Below, piece by piece: positions 1 to 6,972 of a stretch of 20,328 nt of DNA. The notes beneath the pieces are model-generated. The model searched no databases. It worked only from the letters and a program-made list of their open reading frames with translations, and was not told the DNA's origin. The stretch is taken from the NCBI GenBank assembly GCA_964612455.1, contig CAZTCB010000023.1, positions 1 through 20,328 of the forward strand, written 5' to 3'. Numbering within the stretch: position 1 is the stretch's first letter; each line of letters starts with the position of its first letter. Source of the stretch: SFEB01 sp964612455 (GTDB lineage: Bacteria > Bacillota > Clostridia > Christensenellales > CAG-314). A program made the position numbers and the translations under genes.

Positions 1-49
1 CCATTACATAAAGCCAAATTGATAACCATGCATTAATAATTGTTTCCAT
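1..49 (-). CDS. 5' end of an unidentified leftward gene (partial)
   Basis: Only the first 16 codons are inside the window. Read on the minus strand, an ATG at 49-47 is preceded by AGAAAGGAG with about 8 nt spacing, a good ribosome-binding site. It opens a frame beginning METIINAWLSIWLYVM, which is hydrophobic and could be the start of a membrane protein. It is transcribed divergently from the TetR-family gene and shares its promoter/operator region. Such neighbours of TetR regulators are often the regulated target, commonly an efflux pump or enzyme, but nothing visible identifies the product. Confidence 0.55.
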   Translation of the reverse strand, partial: METIINAWLSIWLYVM

Positions 50-80
50 ATAAAATGCTCCTTTCTAAAAAAAATTGTAA

Positions 81-118
81 AACTATTGTATCATATTTAT
101 TTTTGTGATACAATAGTT
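81..118. promoter_or_regulatory. Symmetric divergent promoter and probable TetR operator
   Basis: Two perfect 13-bp inverted arms, AACTATTGTATCA at 81-93 and TGATACAATAGTT at 106-118, flank a 12-bp spacer. Because of the symmetry, each strand carries TTGTAT, 17 bp, then TACAAT. On the plus strand these are -35 at 86-91 and -10 at 109-114, driving the TetR gene. On the minus strand they are -35 at 113-108 and -10 at 90-85, driving the leftward gene. The two promoters lie face to face on the same DNA, so a dimer bound to the palindrome would cover both. The palindrome and promoter elements are seen directly; TetR binding is inferred from position. Confidence 0.75.
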
Positions 119-159
119 CCACAACGTATTTTTCCGTAATGGAACAAAAGGAGCAAAAT

Positions 160-717
160 ATGTATCATATCTCTAATGACGAAAGAGCAAAAAAATCCGC
201 TAAAAAAATAGGTAATGGCTTGTTACTTTGTTTAAGCAACAAAAATTTTACTGAAATAACAGTTACAGACGTACAAAAGGCATCAAATGTCGGACGTGCT
301 ACATTTTACCGACTATTTGATAATATCACCGACGTTTTATCATATTTATGTGATAAGATATTTGAAAAAGTTGGTCGAGAATTTGAGAAGATGGAAAATT
401 GCAGTTCTAAAGAAACATCACTCAAATTTATTCAAGAATGGATGGACAATAAAACGTTGCTTAAAGCAATTGTTGATTGTAATCGCATAGACTTTCTTTA
501 TAACTCTCATGCTAAATATATCGGTACTAACGTGGTTTATTTCTTTCCAAACTTATCTATCCCAGACGAACAATTAACATATTTACTAATGACAATGACT
601 GCTTGTACATCCGCTTGTCTAAGTGCATGGATTAAAAATGGTGGATTTGAAACTGCCGAACAACTTCAAAACAGGCTTAGTGACTGTTTCAAAACTCTTA
701 CAACAATATTTAGTTAA
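160..717 (+). CDS. TetR/AcrR-family transcriptional regulator
   Basis: A 185-residue protein with the family architecture: an N-terminal helix-turn-helix (about residues 28-57, containing ITVTDVQKASNVGRATFYRLF) followed by a divergent all-helical ligand-binding and dimerisation domain. I place the start at ATG 160 because AGGAG at 149-153 lies 6 nt upstream. An in-frame ATG at 139 would add seven residues, but the ribosome-binding site would then lie inside the gene. The gene is divergent from the leftward partial gene, with an inverted repeat between them, which implies local autoregulation and control of that neighbour. Base use is clearly more AT-rich than the metabolic genes to the right, with A/T-ending codons such as AAA, ATT and TTA, compatible with recent acquisition. 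The ligand cannot be predicted. Confidence 0.88.
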   Translation: MYHISNDERAKKSAKKIGNGLLLCLSNKNFTEITVTDVQKASNVGRATFYRLFDNITDVLSYLCDKIFEKVGREFEKMENCSSKETSLKFIQEWMDNKTLLKAIVDCNRIDFLYNSHAKYIGTNVVYFFPNLSIPDEQLTYLLMTMTACTSACLSAWIKNGGFETAEQLQNRLSDCFKTLTTIFS

Positions 718-721
718 AAAA

Positions 722-747
722 ATAGCAGTCATTTACTCGGCTGTTAT
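722..747 (+). terminator. Weak hairpin after the TetR gene
   Basis: ATAGCAGTC at 722-730 can pair with GGCTGTTAT at 739-747 (nine pairs including two G-U) around an 8-nt loop, starting 5 nt after the TAA. The downstream tract is only moderately T-rich (CGTTATTTCTTT). It is positioned as a terminator for the regulator, but the stem is weak. Confidence 0.4.
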
Positions 748-920
748 CGTTATTTCTTTCGTGTTTGTAAATTTAAATGTTATGCTTTTATCGTGACGGA
801 CTACCGCTTGTTCAACTATCAAGAAGCAAAGGTTATCGTTTTGCCACCTAAATCGTTCTAACACCTACTGATAAAAAGCACTAGAAAAGCTACAATTTTG
901 ATACAAAAGCAAATAAAAAA

Positions 921-946
921 TCCACCAGACCATAAAATCTGATGGA
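921..946 (-). terminator. Possible leftward rho-independent terminator
   Basis: TCCACCAGA at 921-929 pairs with TCTGATGGA at 938-946 (nine pairs, one G-U) around an 8-nt loop. On the minus strand the stem is followed by TTTTTTATTT. It could be a backup terminator for leftward transcription from the tRNA-Gly promoter, or mark the end of a lost gene. Confidence 0.45.
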
Positions 947-1003
947 AATTTACTTGAAATATGCTTATTTTAGCCTTAAAACCACTAAAAAAGCGTAAAA
1001 AAA

Positions 1004-1039
1004 TAGTCTTGACACCTTTTATTCATTGTATCAAGACTA
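1004..1039 (-). terminator. Terminator of the tRNA-Gly transcript (possibly bidirectional)
   Basis: TAGTCTTGACAC at 1004-1015 pairs with GTATCAAGACTA at 1028-1039 (12 positions, one mismatch, nine perfect at the base) around a 12-nt loop. It begins 11 nt after the tRNA 3' end. In the leftward direction it is followed by ATTTTTTT, and in the rightward direction by ATCTTTTTT, so it may stop transcription both ways. Confidence 0.82.
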
Positions 1040-1050
1040 ATCTTTTTTAA

Positions 1051-1125
1051 TGGAGCGGGAGACGGGATTCGGACCCGCGATATCTGCCTTGGCAAGGCAG
1101 CGCTCTACCACTGAGCCACTCCCGC
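1051..1125 (-). tRNA. tRNA-Gly (anticodon GCC)
   Basis: The minus strand folds as a complete 75-nt cloverleaf with encoded CCA. The acceptor GCGGGAG pairs with CTCCCGC, the D-stem is GCTC/GAGC with loop AGTGGTA, the anticodon stem is CTGCC/GGCAG with loop TTGCCAA (anticodon GCC, glycine), the variable loop is ATATC, and the T-stem is GCGGG/CCCGT. One oddity: the T-loop reads TCCGAAT instead of the usual TTCGAAT, so position 55 is C where U (pseudouridine) is nearly invariant. All stems are intact, so the gene is otherwise convincing. Confidence 0.96.
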
Positions 1126-1164
1126 AGAGATATACAATCTCGCATCAACCATCAATGCTTGTAG

Positions 1165-1193
1165 ATTATATACCCAAAACCGACTTATGTCAA
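1165..1193 (-). promoter_or_regulatory. Consensus promoter of tRNA-Gly
   Basis: On the minus strand, TTGACA (1193-1188) and TATAAT (1170-1165) are separated by exactly 17 bp, a perfect vegetative promoter. The predicted start lies around 1158, roughly 30 nt before the mature tRNA 5' end, leaving a short leader for RNase P to remove. Confidence 0.88.
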
Positions 1194-1228
1194 ATATTTT
1201 AACAAAAAAAATCTTGTTTTTTTTATTA

Positions 1229-1987
1229 TTATTTAATATCGCGTTTGTTAAACGATATCATTCCGAAACATACGCTTAAACCGCAAATCACAAGAGGAAT
1301 AATTATCGTAAAAAACCCTTCGAGAAAACCAATACCGCCGATAATCGCAGATGCCTGTATATTAATCTGCCACGAATAGCAAGAATACGCTATGGCATTT
1401 ATTATACCCTCTGCAAGGTCTCCGCCAAAAGCCACGCAAAAAGCAATTACCGCCGTTTCAAGTATGTTTACGCCGAAATAAACGAGAATCACTCCCGACA
1501 CGTTGCGAAACAAGAAAGCGATAAACGTGTAAAAACACGCTTGCTGCAAAATCGTCAGCAATCCGTACAGATACAAAACAAAACCTTTTCCGTCGTAACT
1601 ACTGCCCGAGCTTAAAAACGGAGTCACGGCAAAGGTCAAAATATGACAAAGCACTATTATCGCCAAATAAGTACCGAGTACTTTCAACAATTTTGCAATG
1701 TATATTTTGTTTCGACTCACACCCAACGCAACGTAATTTTTTATTGTCCCGCGACTAAATTCCGTACCTATAAATACCGCAGATAAAACGACGATAAACT
1801 CCGCTGCATCGACGAAAAAAGGTATACTTGCCTGAATATCTTGCCAAAAAACACTCGCCCCGCCGATACTCGACGCGATGTTGTCAACTAAATCTAAAAG
1901 TAATATCAGCAGTATTAATCCCGCGCAAATATACGTCGTAACGCTCTTGCGGGATTTGTACAGTTCTTCTCTCAATAAATTACGCAT
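1229..1987 (-). CDS. ABC-2 type transporter permease
   Basis: A hydrophobic protein of about 252 residues with roughly six membrane segments. A basic N-terminus (MRNLLREELYKSRKS) leads into the first segment (about residues 17-35), and the rest of the chain alternates long hydrophobic runs with short loops. Length and topology fit the ABC-2 permeases of antibiotic or bacteriocin-type exporters (BcrB/NatB-like). I take ATG 1987 as the start because GGGAGG lies 8 nt upstream; a TTG at 1993 in the same frame is too close to it. The start overlaps the last 8 nt of the upstream ATPase gene, so the two are translationally coupled and form one exporter. The substrate is unknown. No convincing terminator is seen after the stop, only A/T-rich runs. 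Confidence 0.85.
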   Translation of the reverse strand: MRNLLREELYKSRKSVTTYICAGLILLILLLDLVDNIASSIGGASVFWQDIQASIPFFVDAAEFIVVLSAVFIGTEFSRGTIKNYVALGVSRNKIYIAKLLKVLGTYLAIIVLCHILTFAVTPFLSSGSSYDGKGFVLYLYGLLTILQQACFYTFIAFLFRNVSGVILVYFGVNILETAVIAFCVAFGGDLAEGIINAIAYSCYSWQINIQASAIIGGIGFLEGFFTIIIPLVICGLSVCFGMISFNKRDIK

Positions 1988-2918
1988 TTTCAATACCTCC
2001 CACGTTGAGCGTTTTCAATAGGTACCCTTCGATATCCCCTTTTGCAAACGAAATCGACGAAAACGCTATCTCGTTGTCCACCAGCAGTTTCTCTACTTCC
2101 TCCGCCGTACGGGACTGAGATAAAACTATCTGCAAAACGTTGTTTCCGTTGGATTTAAAACTTTCGTCCGCAAAAAGCGGTTGCAACAACACTATGGCTT
2201 TGGACAAAGACAAAACGTCGCCGAACGCTATCTCCATTACGTTTTTTACGGAGTTTTCTATCTCTGCCGCGGATATTTCTTTTAGCAATTTTCCGCCGCA
2301 CAAAACGCCGTAATGCGTGGCGACTTTCGTCAGCTCGGATAAAATGTGAGAAGAAATCAAAACAGTTATACCTTGCTCGCTAAGAGTTTTAAGTAGCCTC
2401 CTAAGCTCCGCAATACCTATAGGATCAAGCCCGTTGGTCGGCTCATCAAGTATAAGTATTTCCGACTTATTGAGTAAAGCAAGTGCTAACGCAAGGCGCT
2501 GTTTCATGCCGAGCGAAAAATTTTTAACCTTTTTTTTGTCACAAGGATCGAGTCCGACCGTTCTCAAAGAAACGGACGATTTTTCTACGCAATCGGATAT
2601 GCCGAGTAACTTGCAACGAGCTATCATATTGTCAATTGCGGACATATGAGTATATAGAGACGGAGACTCTATAATGCTGCCGATTTTTTTACGCTCGTTT
2701 TCAACATCGTCGTACTCCGTCTTGCCGTTGATTGCAATATAACCGTCGGTTGGCAATACGCTACCCGTAAATATGCGCAAGAGTGTCGATTTTCCCGCGC
2801 CGTTGGGACCGATAAGCCCGTAAATACTACCGCGAGGGACGTTTAAGCTTACGTTATTCAACACGGGAACGCCTTTGTATTTTTTTGTTAAACCTATTGT
2901 CTGAAGAACGAAATCCAA
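1980..2918 (-). CDS. ABC transporter ATP-binding protein
   Basis: A nucleotide-binding subunit that powers the neighbouring permease. In order it has Walker A GPNGAGKST (about residues 37-45), the signature FSLGMKQR (134-141), Walker B ILILDEP (154-160), and the H-loop histidine in ISSHIL (about 191). A C-terminal extension of about 80 residues is typical of BcrA-type drug and peptide exporters. I choose TTG 2918 as the start: AGGAGG lies 7 nt before it, and the protein then opens MDFVLQTIGLTKKYKG as family members do. An upstream in-frame ATG at 2942 has no ribosome-binding site and would place this one inside the coding region. No clear promoter is visible between this gene and the operon upstream, so it may partly depend on readthrough past the hairpin at 3004-3020. 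Confidence 0.9.
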   Translation of the reverse strand: MDFVLQTIGLTKKYKGVPVLNNVSLNVPRGSIYGLIGPNGAGKSTLLRIFTGSVLPTDGYIAINGKTEYDDVENERKKIGSIIESPSLYTHMSAIDNMIARCKLLGISDCVEKSSVSLRTVGLDPCDKKKVKNFSLGMKQRLALALALLNKSEILILDEPTNGLDPIGIAELRRLLKTLSEQGITVLISSHILSELTKVATHYGVLCGGKLLKEISAAEIENSVKNVMEIAFGDVLSLSKAIVLLQPLFADESFKSNGNNVLQIVLSQSRTAEEVEKLLVDNEIAFSSISFAKGDIEGYLLKTLNVGGIENA

Positions 2919-3003
2919 AACTTTGCCTCCTCCTCTACTCATTTTATTCTTTTACCAAAATATGTAGATAAAAACTTTAAAAAGCATACCTGTTACGTAA
3001 AAT

Positions 3004-3020
3004 CGGTTGACCGTCAACCG
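3004..3020 (-). terminator. Hairpin at the end of the methylaspartate operon
   Basis: CGGTTGA at 3004-3010 pairs perfectly with TCAACCG at 3014-3020 around a 3-nt loop, starting two bases after the last stop codon. Leftward it is followed only by ATTTTACG, a short U-run, so it is probably a leaky or partial terminator. Rightward it is followed by TTTTATTTTTT, but no rightward gene ends here. Confidence 0.5.
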
Positions 3021-3022
3021 TT

Positions 3023-3571
3023 TTATTTTTTATATTTTAACTGACCTTGTTCAAACAAATCGTTGCCTTCGCTGTCGTACGTAACTATTGCGTAAAAATC
3101 CTCTACCCTGAGCTTGTGTATGGCCTCCGCGCCGAGATCCTCGTACGTAACGACGCTACATTCTTTAATCGTTTCCGAAATGGACGCCGCCGCGCCGCCT
3201 ATGGCAGACAAATATACCGCGCCGTACTTGACAAGCAAGTCTTTGCACTCATGGCTACGAGAGCCTTTACCTATCATTACCTTTAAACCCTGTTGGAGCA
3301 ACGGTTCGGTATAAGGATCCATACGATAACTCGAAGTAGGTCCCGCCGAGCCTATCGCCCTACCCGGTTTGGCCGGAGTAGGTCCGACGTAGTATATAAT
3401 GCCGTTTTTGACGTCTATCGGCAACTCTTTACCCTCTGACAATAGTCCGCACAAACGTTTGTGAGCGGCATCTCTGCCGGTATAAATATAACCGCTGATA
3501 CAAACGGCATCGCCTGCTCTCAGTTTTTTTATCTCTTCCGGATCGACCGGAGCTGAAATTCTTTTAACCAT
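3023..3571 (-). CDS. Mesaconase/class I fumarase-type hydratase, beta (C-terminal) subunit
   Basis: A 182-residue protein of the fumarase class I / L-tartrate dehydratase beta family. Family motifs are clear: TGRDAAHKRL (31-40), GPTPAKPGRAIGSAGPTS (63-80) running into SYRMD (81-85), and GKGSRS (101-106). This subunit supplies substrate-binding residues to the iron-sulphur alpha subunit. Start ATG 3571 is preceded by TAAGGAG with 6 nt spacing; a longer frame opening at 3613 overlaps the alpha gene and lacks a site. It starts 10 nt after the alpha stop. In this operon the likely reaction is hydration of mesaconate to (S)-citramalate, as for the two-subunit mesaconase of glutamate-fermenting clostridia. 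Fumarase or tartrate dehydratase activity cannot be excluded from sequence. Confidence 0.88.
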   Translation of the reverse strand: MVKRISAPVDPEEIKKLRAGDAVCISGYIYTGRDAAHKRLCGLLSEGKELPIDVKNGIIYYVGPTPAKPGRAIGSAGPTSSYRMDPYTEPLLQQGLKVMIGKGSRSHECKDLLVKYGAVYLSAIGGAAASISETIKECSVVTYEDLGAEAIHKLRVEDFYAIVTYDSEGNDLFEQGQLKYKK

Positions 3572-3581
3572 ACTTTTCTCC

Positions 3582-4421
3582 TTAAAGCGTACATGACTTG
3601 TGTCTTGCTGCATGACATTGGATATTTATTGCAACCGGCAAACTCGCAATATGGCACGGGTGAACGTTGACTTTGACCGCCAGACAAGTAACTCTGCCGC
3701 CAAACCCCATCGGACCTACGCCAAGTCTGTTTATTTCTTCTTTTAACTCTTCTTCGAGTTGACGAGCAAGAGGATCGGTAGAGCTGTCGTCTATCTCTCT
3801 TAACAACGCCTCTTTCGCCATGAGGGCACATTTTTCAAAATTGCCGCCTATACCAAGTCCGACGATAATAGGCGGACAAGGTTTACCGCCCGCGTTAAAA
3901 ACGGTATCGAGGACGAGTTTTTTTATACCCTCTACGCCATCCGCGGGAATAAGCATTTTTACCACGCTCATGTTTTCGCTGCCGCCGCCCTTAGGTGCGA
4001 CGTCTATACGAAAATCGTCCCCGGGTACTACCTTGACATGGACTATAGCCGGAGTATTATCCTTGGTATTAACCCTGTCAAGAGGATGACGGACAACGGA
4101 TTTACGCAAATACCCCTCGGTATAAGCCTGTCGCACGCCCTCGTTGACAGCCTCGTAAATATCTCCCGAAAAAGTTACTTCTGAACCGATAGTTAGATAT
4201 ACGACGGCAACACCCGTGTCCTGACATATCGGAAGATGTTTTTCTCTTGCCAAAAAGTCGTTTTCGACGATTTTTTCAAGTACCTCTTTACCGAGAGGCG
4301 ATTCTTCGTCTTTAGCTGCCTGAGAAATAACATCCAATACGTTTTGCGGAATATTTTCACAAGCGTCTATGAACATTTCTTTGATTTTTGCCGTTACGTC
4401 GGCAAGATTAATCGTACGCAT
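3582..4421 (-). CDS. Mesaconase/class I fumarase-type hydratase, alpha (Fe-S) subunit
   Basis: A 279-residue protein of the fumarase class I N-terminal / tartrate dehydratase alpha family. Probable [4Fe-4S] ligands are Cys66 (in LPICQDTG), Cys182 (in GGKPCPPI) and Cys269 (in NIQCHAARH), with spacings close to those I recall for E. coli TtdA. PKGGGSENMS (143-152) is another family signature. With the beta subunit it forms an oxygen-sensitive hydro-lyase. It lies between the citramalate-lyase genes and the beta subunit, with AAGGAG before the ATG and a 14-nt gap after citC. Of the enzymes needed between methylaspartate ammonia-lyase and citramalate lyase only mesaconase is otherwise unaccounted for, so that assignment is favoured by context. 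Confidence 0.88.
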   Translation of the reverse strand: MRTINLADVTAKIKEMFIDACENIPQNVLDVISQAAKDEESPLGKEVLEKIVENDFLAREKHLPICQDTGVAVVYLTIGSEVTFSGDIYEAVNEGVRQAYTEGYLRKSVVRHPLDRVNTKDNTPAIVHVKVVPGDDFRIDVAPKGGGSENMSVVKMLIPADGVEGIKKLVLDTVFNAGGKPCPPIIVGLGIGGNFEKCALMAKEALLREIDDSSTDPLARQLEEELKEEINRLGVGPMGFGGRVTCLAVKVNVHPCHIASLPVAINIQCHAARHKSCTL

Positions 4422-4435
4422 ATATATGTTTCTCC

Positions 4436-5455
4436 TTAAATTTTACTTTGTTTAGATTTTGCCATGCCGACAAACAGCGCACGCACGGCAACCGGTACCA
4501 ACCTCGCGGCTCCCTCTATATCGCCGTCACGCAACAGAGCGCGAACGGATTTTGCCGAAAACTCATGCCCGCCTTCACCAAAACGCGGAACCTCCTCCAC
4601 CTTATCGCCCAAAACGGATTTGAGCGTCGCGTTGTAAACGGACATATAATCGGTAGTTTCGCTACCGACGTAACGTTTAATCAAACCGAGCGTCGGCATG
4701 AAATAATCCGCAAATATCCTCGCATCAAACTCCGCATACTGTCCCGTGGCTTCATCCGCCGATTTTAAAAAATACTGCGGAAAAGTAGAACGCGACACGA
4801 CGTATTTTGTTGAACGCACCGTCAACACGTTTCTATACGGTTTTAGGGCGAGATATGCCAACGCGTAACGTTCGTCGGCAGAAAAATACGAACCGTCCTC
4901 TTCGAGCACGAATACCACAAGGTATTTGTGCCGGTCGAGTGCGTACTCCGCCAACGCGAGATGTCCGAGAGTAAAAGGATCCCCGTTTAATACGATACAT
5001 GCAACGTCATTGTCGGGATTGCCCGCGTCGGGAATGTTGAGATTATACTTCATCTGTACTTTTATCCCGTCAAGGACCTTTGATATACACCCGTCTCCGC
5101 CCTCGAGCATAGCAGTAGTGGCTGTCAAAACGAGCGTTTTAAACCCAAACGACTCAAAAACGTCCTTATACTCGGCTTTGGTAAATACCTGATAATAAAA
5201 GATGCCGTCGTCATGGAGACGCTTTATCATCTCTCCCACCAAAGTGACGGCGAGATTCTCTCCTCTTAAATATGAAGACACAGCAAGACACTTGATGATA
5301 TATCTTGCTGCGGAAACAGTCCCGACGACGTTGTTGTCGTCATCCTCTATAAAAATCGTTTTGTCGACGTTGTGTTCGTAGTTTAAGCCCTGCAACGCCA
5401 AAAAATCGACTACGCGACGTTTGTCGCAAGGCGTAATTACGTCTTTAATAATCAT
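4436..5455 (-). CDS. citC: [Citramalate/citrate lyase] acetyl ligase (CitC)
   Basis: A 339-residue protein with the two-part CitC layout: an N-terminal GNAT-like region (about 1-115) and a C-terminal nucleotidyltransferase-fold domain. The latter has the ATP-binding motif NGDPFTLGH (157-165), ADERYAL (193-199) and FSAKSVR (299-305). CitC uses ATP and acetate to acetylate the thiol of the prosthetic group on the lyase carrier protein, switching the lyase on. The length matches the family. It begins 11 nt after the citF stop with only a weak AGGTG upstream, so translation probably depends on coupling. Given its neighbours the target is citramalate lyase rather than citrate lyase. Confidence 0.92.
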   Translation of the reverse strand: MIIKDVITPCDKRRVVDFLALQGLNYEHNVDKTIFIEDDDNNVVGTVSAARYIIKCLAVSSYLRGENLAVTLVGEMIKRLHDDGIFYYQVFTKAEYKDVFESFGFKTLVLTATTAMLEGGDGCISKVLDGIKVQMKYNLNIPDAGNPDNDVACIVLNGDPFTLGHLALAEYALDRHKYLVVFVLEEDGSYFSADERYALAYLALKPYRNVLTVRSTKYVVSRSTFPQYFLKSADEATGQYAEFDARIFADYFMPTLGLIKRYVGSETTDYMSVYNATLKSVLGDKVEEVPRFGEGGHEFSAKSVRALLRDGDIEGAARLVPVAVRALFVGMAKSKQSKI

Positions 5456-5466
5456 TCAGACACCTG

Positions 5467-6972
5467 TCAGGCTTTAAAAATAGTATCGATAACCGTTCCG
5501 TCGCGGTACACGACGACTCCTACGGGAAAGTCGCTCTTTGGCGTCTTTAACGGTTCGCCCGTGATTTCATACGCGGTCTTTAACAGTTCTTCTATCGGGA
5601 AGACGGGCAACTTGCTGTTTTTTAATTTCGCCAACAAATCGGTACGGCGAGGGTTTATCGCAATACCGCGCTCAGTAACCAAGACGTCAACGTCTTCACC
5701 CGGTGTAGTAACGGTAGTAACCCGCTCTTTGATAATAGGCAAACGGGATTTTACAAGGTTGGTAGTAACCACGGTAACCTTTGCACCGTGAGCGGTATCG
5801 CTGTGCCCGCCGGAGCCTCCCATGATTTTTCCATGCGAATCGGTAGTGACGTTGACGTTAAAGTCAAGGTCTATTTCGGTCGCTCCGAGTATGACAAAAT
5901 CCAGTTTGTCGACTACGTTGTCGTCAAACGCATTGGCGTACCTCGAACCGCTCATTGCATGATGGGTATCGTTCTTTTTAATAGACTCTACGGCTTTGAG
6001 GTCGAAACACTGCACGTCGTAAAGCTCGTCAAACAATCCCTCTTCGAGCATGTCGGTAAAGTATCCCGTGATGCCTCCCGACGCAAAGCTGCCCTTAATG
6101 CCTCTCTCCAACATTTTTTGCTTGACGTAATACGCAACGGCAAGACTCGTGCCGCCGGCACCCGTCTGCATCGACAAGCCGTCTTTAATCATGCCGATTT
6201 CGTCAAGCAATCGAGTGGCGTTGCGAGCTATTTTAAGACCGACGGGATCCTTTGTTATTTTCGTAGTACCCGAAACAATACCCGCGGGATCGCCTATCGC
6301 CGCCACTTTGAGAACGTAATCGACGTATTTACCGTCAAGTTGCGGTTTGTCGCAAACGTCGGTCAACGTATCGGTAACGAATACTACTTTGTCGGCATAC
6401 TTCAAATCGCTCTCGGCGTAACCGAGACTGCCGCACGCACTCTTGCCGTACGCGCCGCTACCGTTTCCTTCTCTGTCCACGACGGGAACGGCAAGTATAG
6501 CGACGTCAATATGCAAATCACCGCTTTCTATCGCTTGGGGACGTCCTCCGTGGGTATGCATTACGCACATTCCCTTGAGCTTGCCCTCGCTTATTGCCTG
6601 TGCCACTGGTCCGTTGACGTAGTCGGTATAAATATCGGTTACGTTGCCGTTTTCTATAAGGTCGACCAATATTTTGTTGTTCGGAAAAATAGAAGACGGC
6701 GCAAGTTTCATGTTTTTCAAATCACGACGTTTTATTTCTTCCGCCACCATGTTGAGAACGAAATCACCGTTGCGCAAATGATGATGAAAAGACAAAGTCA
6801 TGCCGTCCGAAATATTCAATTTATCAAAGAGCTCCGAAACGTCTCTTAACTCGACAAAACCTTTTGACGTGTTTTTTTCTTTAATCAGCCTGCGTTCTTG
6901 TTTTTTATACTCGTTTGCTCCGACAAACGGTTTATAACCGTCGGGAACAAATCGATTTAAGGAGTTTATCAT
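5467..6972 (-). CDS. citF: Citramalate lyase alpha subunit (CitF-type acyl-ACP transferase)
   Basis: A 501-residue protein matching the citrate/citramalate lyase alpha family in length and motifs: opening MINSLNRFVPDGYKPF, SFHHHLRNGD (61-70), MQTGAGGTSLAV (268-279) and GGSGGHSDTAHGAK (385-398). It swaps the acetyl group on the carrier protein for the incoming substrate, giving citramalyl-ACP and free acetate. Its ATG overlaps the citE stop by one base (TAATG), with GGAGACGG upstream, so the two are coupled. Citrate lyase is the alternative, but the mesaconase and methylaspartate genes in the same transcript favour (S)-citramalate as substrate. Confidence 0.93.
   Translation of the reverse strand: MINSLNRFVPDGYKPFVGANEYKKQERRLIKEKNTSKGFVELRDVSELFDKLNISDGMTLSFHHHLRNGDFVLNMVAEEIKRRDLKNMKLAPSSIFPNNKILVDLIENGNVTDIYTDYVNGPVAQAISEGKLKGMCVMHTHGGRPQAIESGDLHIDVAILAVPVVDREGNGSGAYGKSACGSLGYAESDLKYADKVVFVTDTLTDVCDKPQLDGKYVDYVLKVAAIGDPAGIVSGTTKITKDPVGLKIARNATRLLDEIGMIKDGLSMQTGAGGTSLAVAYYVKQKMLERGIKGSFASGGITGYFTDMLEEGLFDELYDVQCFDLKAVESIKKNDTHHAMSGSRYANAFDDNVVDKLDFVILGATEIDLDFNVNVTTDSHGKIMGGSGGHSDTAHGAKVTVVTTNLVKSRLPIIKERVTTVTTPGEDVDVLVTERGIAINPRRTDLLAKLKNSKLPVFPIEELLKTAYEITGEPLKTPKSDFPVGVVVYRDGTVIDTIFKA

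Larger units (their letters stand above)
718..1050. other. AT-rich intergenic region without an intact gene
   Basis: No convincing gene is seen between the regulator and the tRNA-Gly. The region holds three hairpins (722-747, 921-946 and 1004-1039, listed separately). A plus-strand frame stays open to a TAA at 859-861, and its last part reads TDYRLFNYQEAKVIVLPP. It has no start codon with a ribosome-binding site, so it may be a decayed 3' end of a gene, but I cannot name a parent family. The remainder looks like noncoding AT-rich sequence. Confidence 0.5.

Noticed and set aside
1201..1228. A-run/T-run near the end of the ABC permease as a terminator
   Set aside because: Only A-T pairing with no GC-containing stem, so it is not a convincing rho-independent terminator.
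2993..3003. The 11-base word ACGTAAAATCG occurs both at the operon end and in its leader (near 12843)
   Set aside because: Repeated words of this length are expected by chance in 20 kb and no symmetry or spacing supports a binding site.
3023..4421. Assigning the hydratase pair as housekeeping fumarase
   Set aside because: Sequence motifs are shared by fumarase, tartrate dehydratase and mesaconase; position inside the methylaspartate operon makes mesaconase the best call, though not proven.
5788..6849. A 353-codon open frame on the plus strand, opposite the citramalate lyase alpha gene
   Set aside because: It is fully antisense to a clearly recognised gene, has no family features or ribosome-binding site, and results from the codon bias of the true gene.
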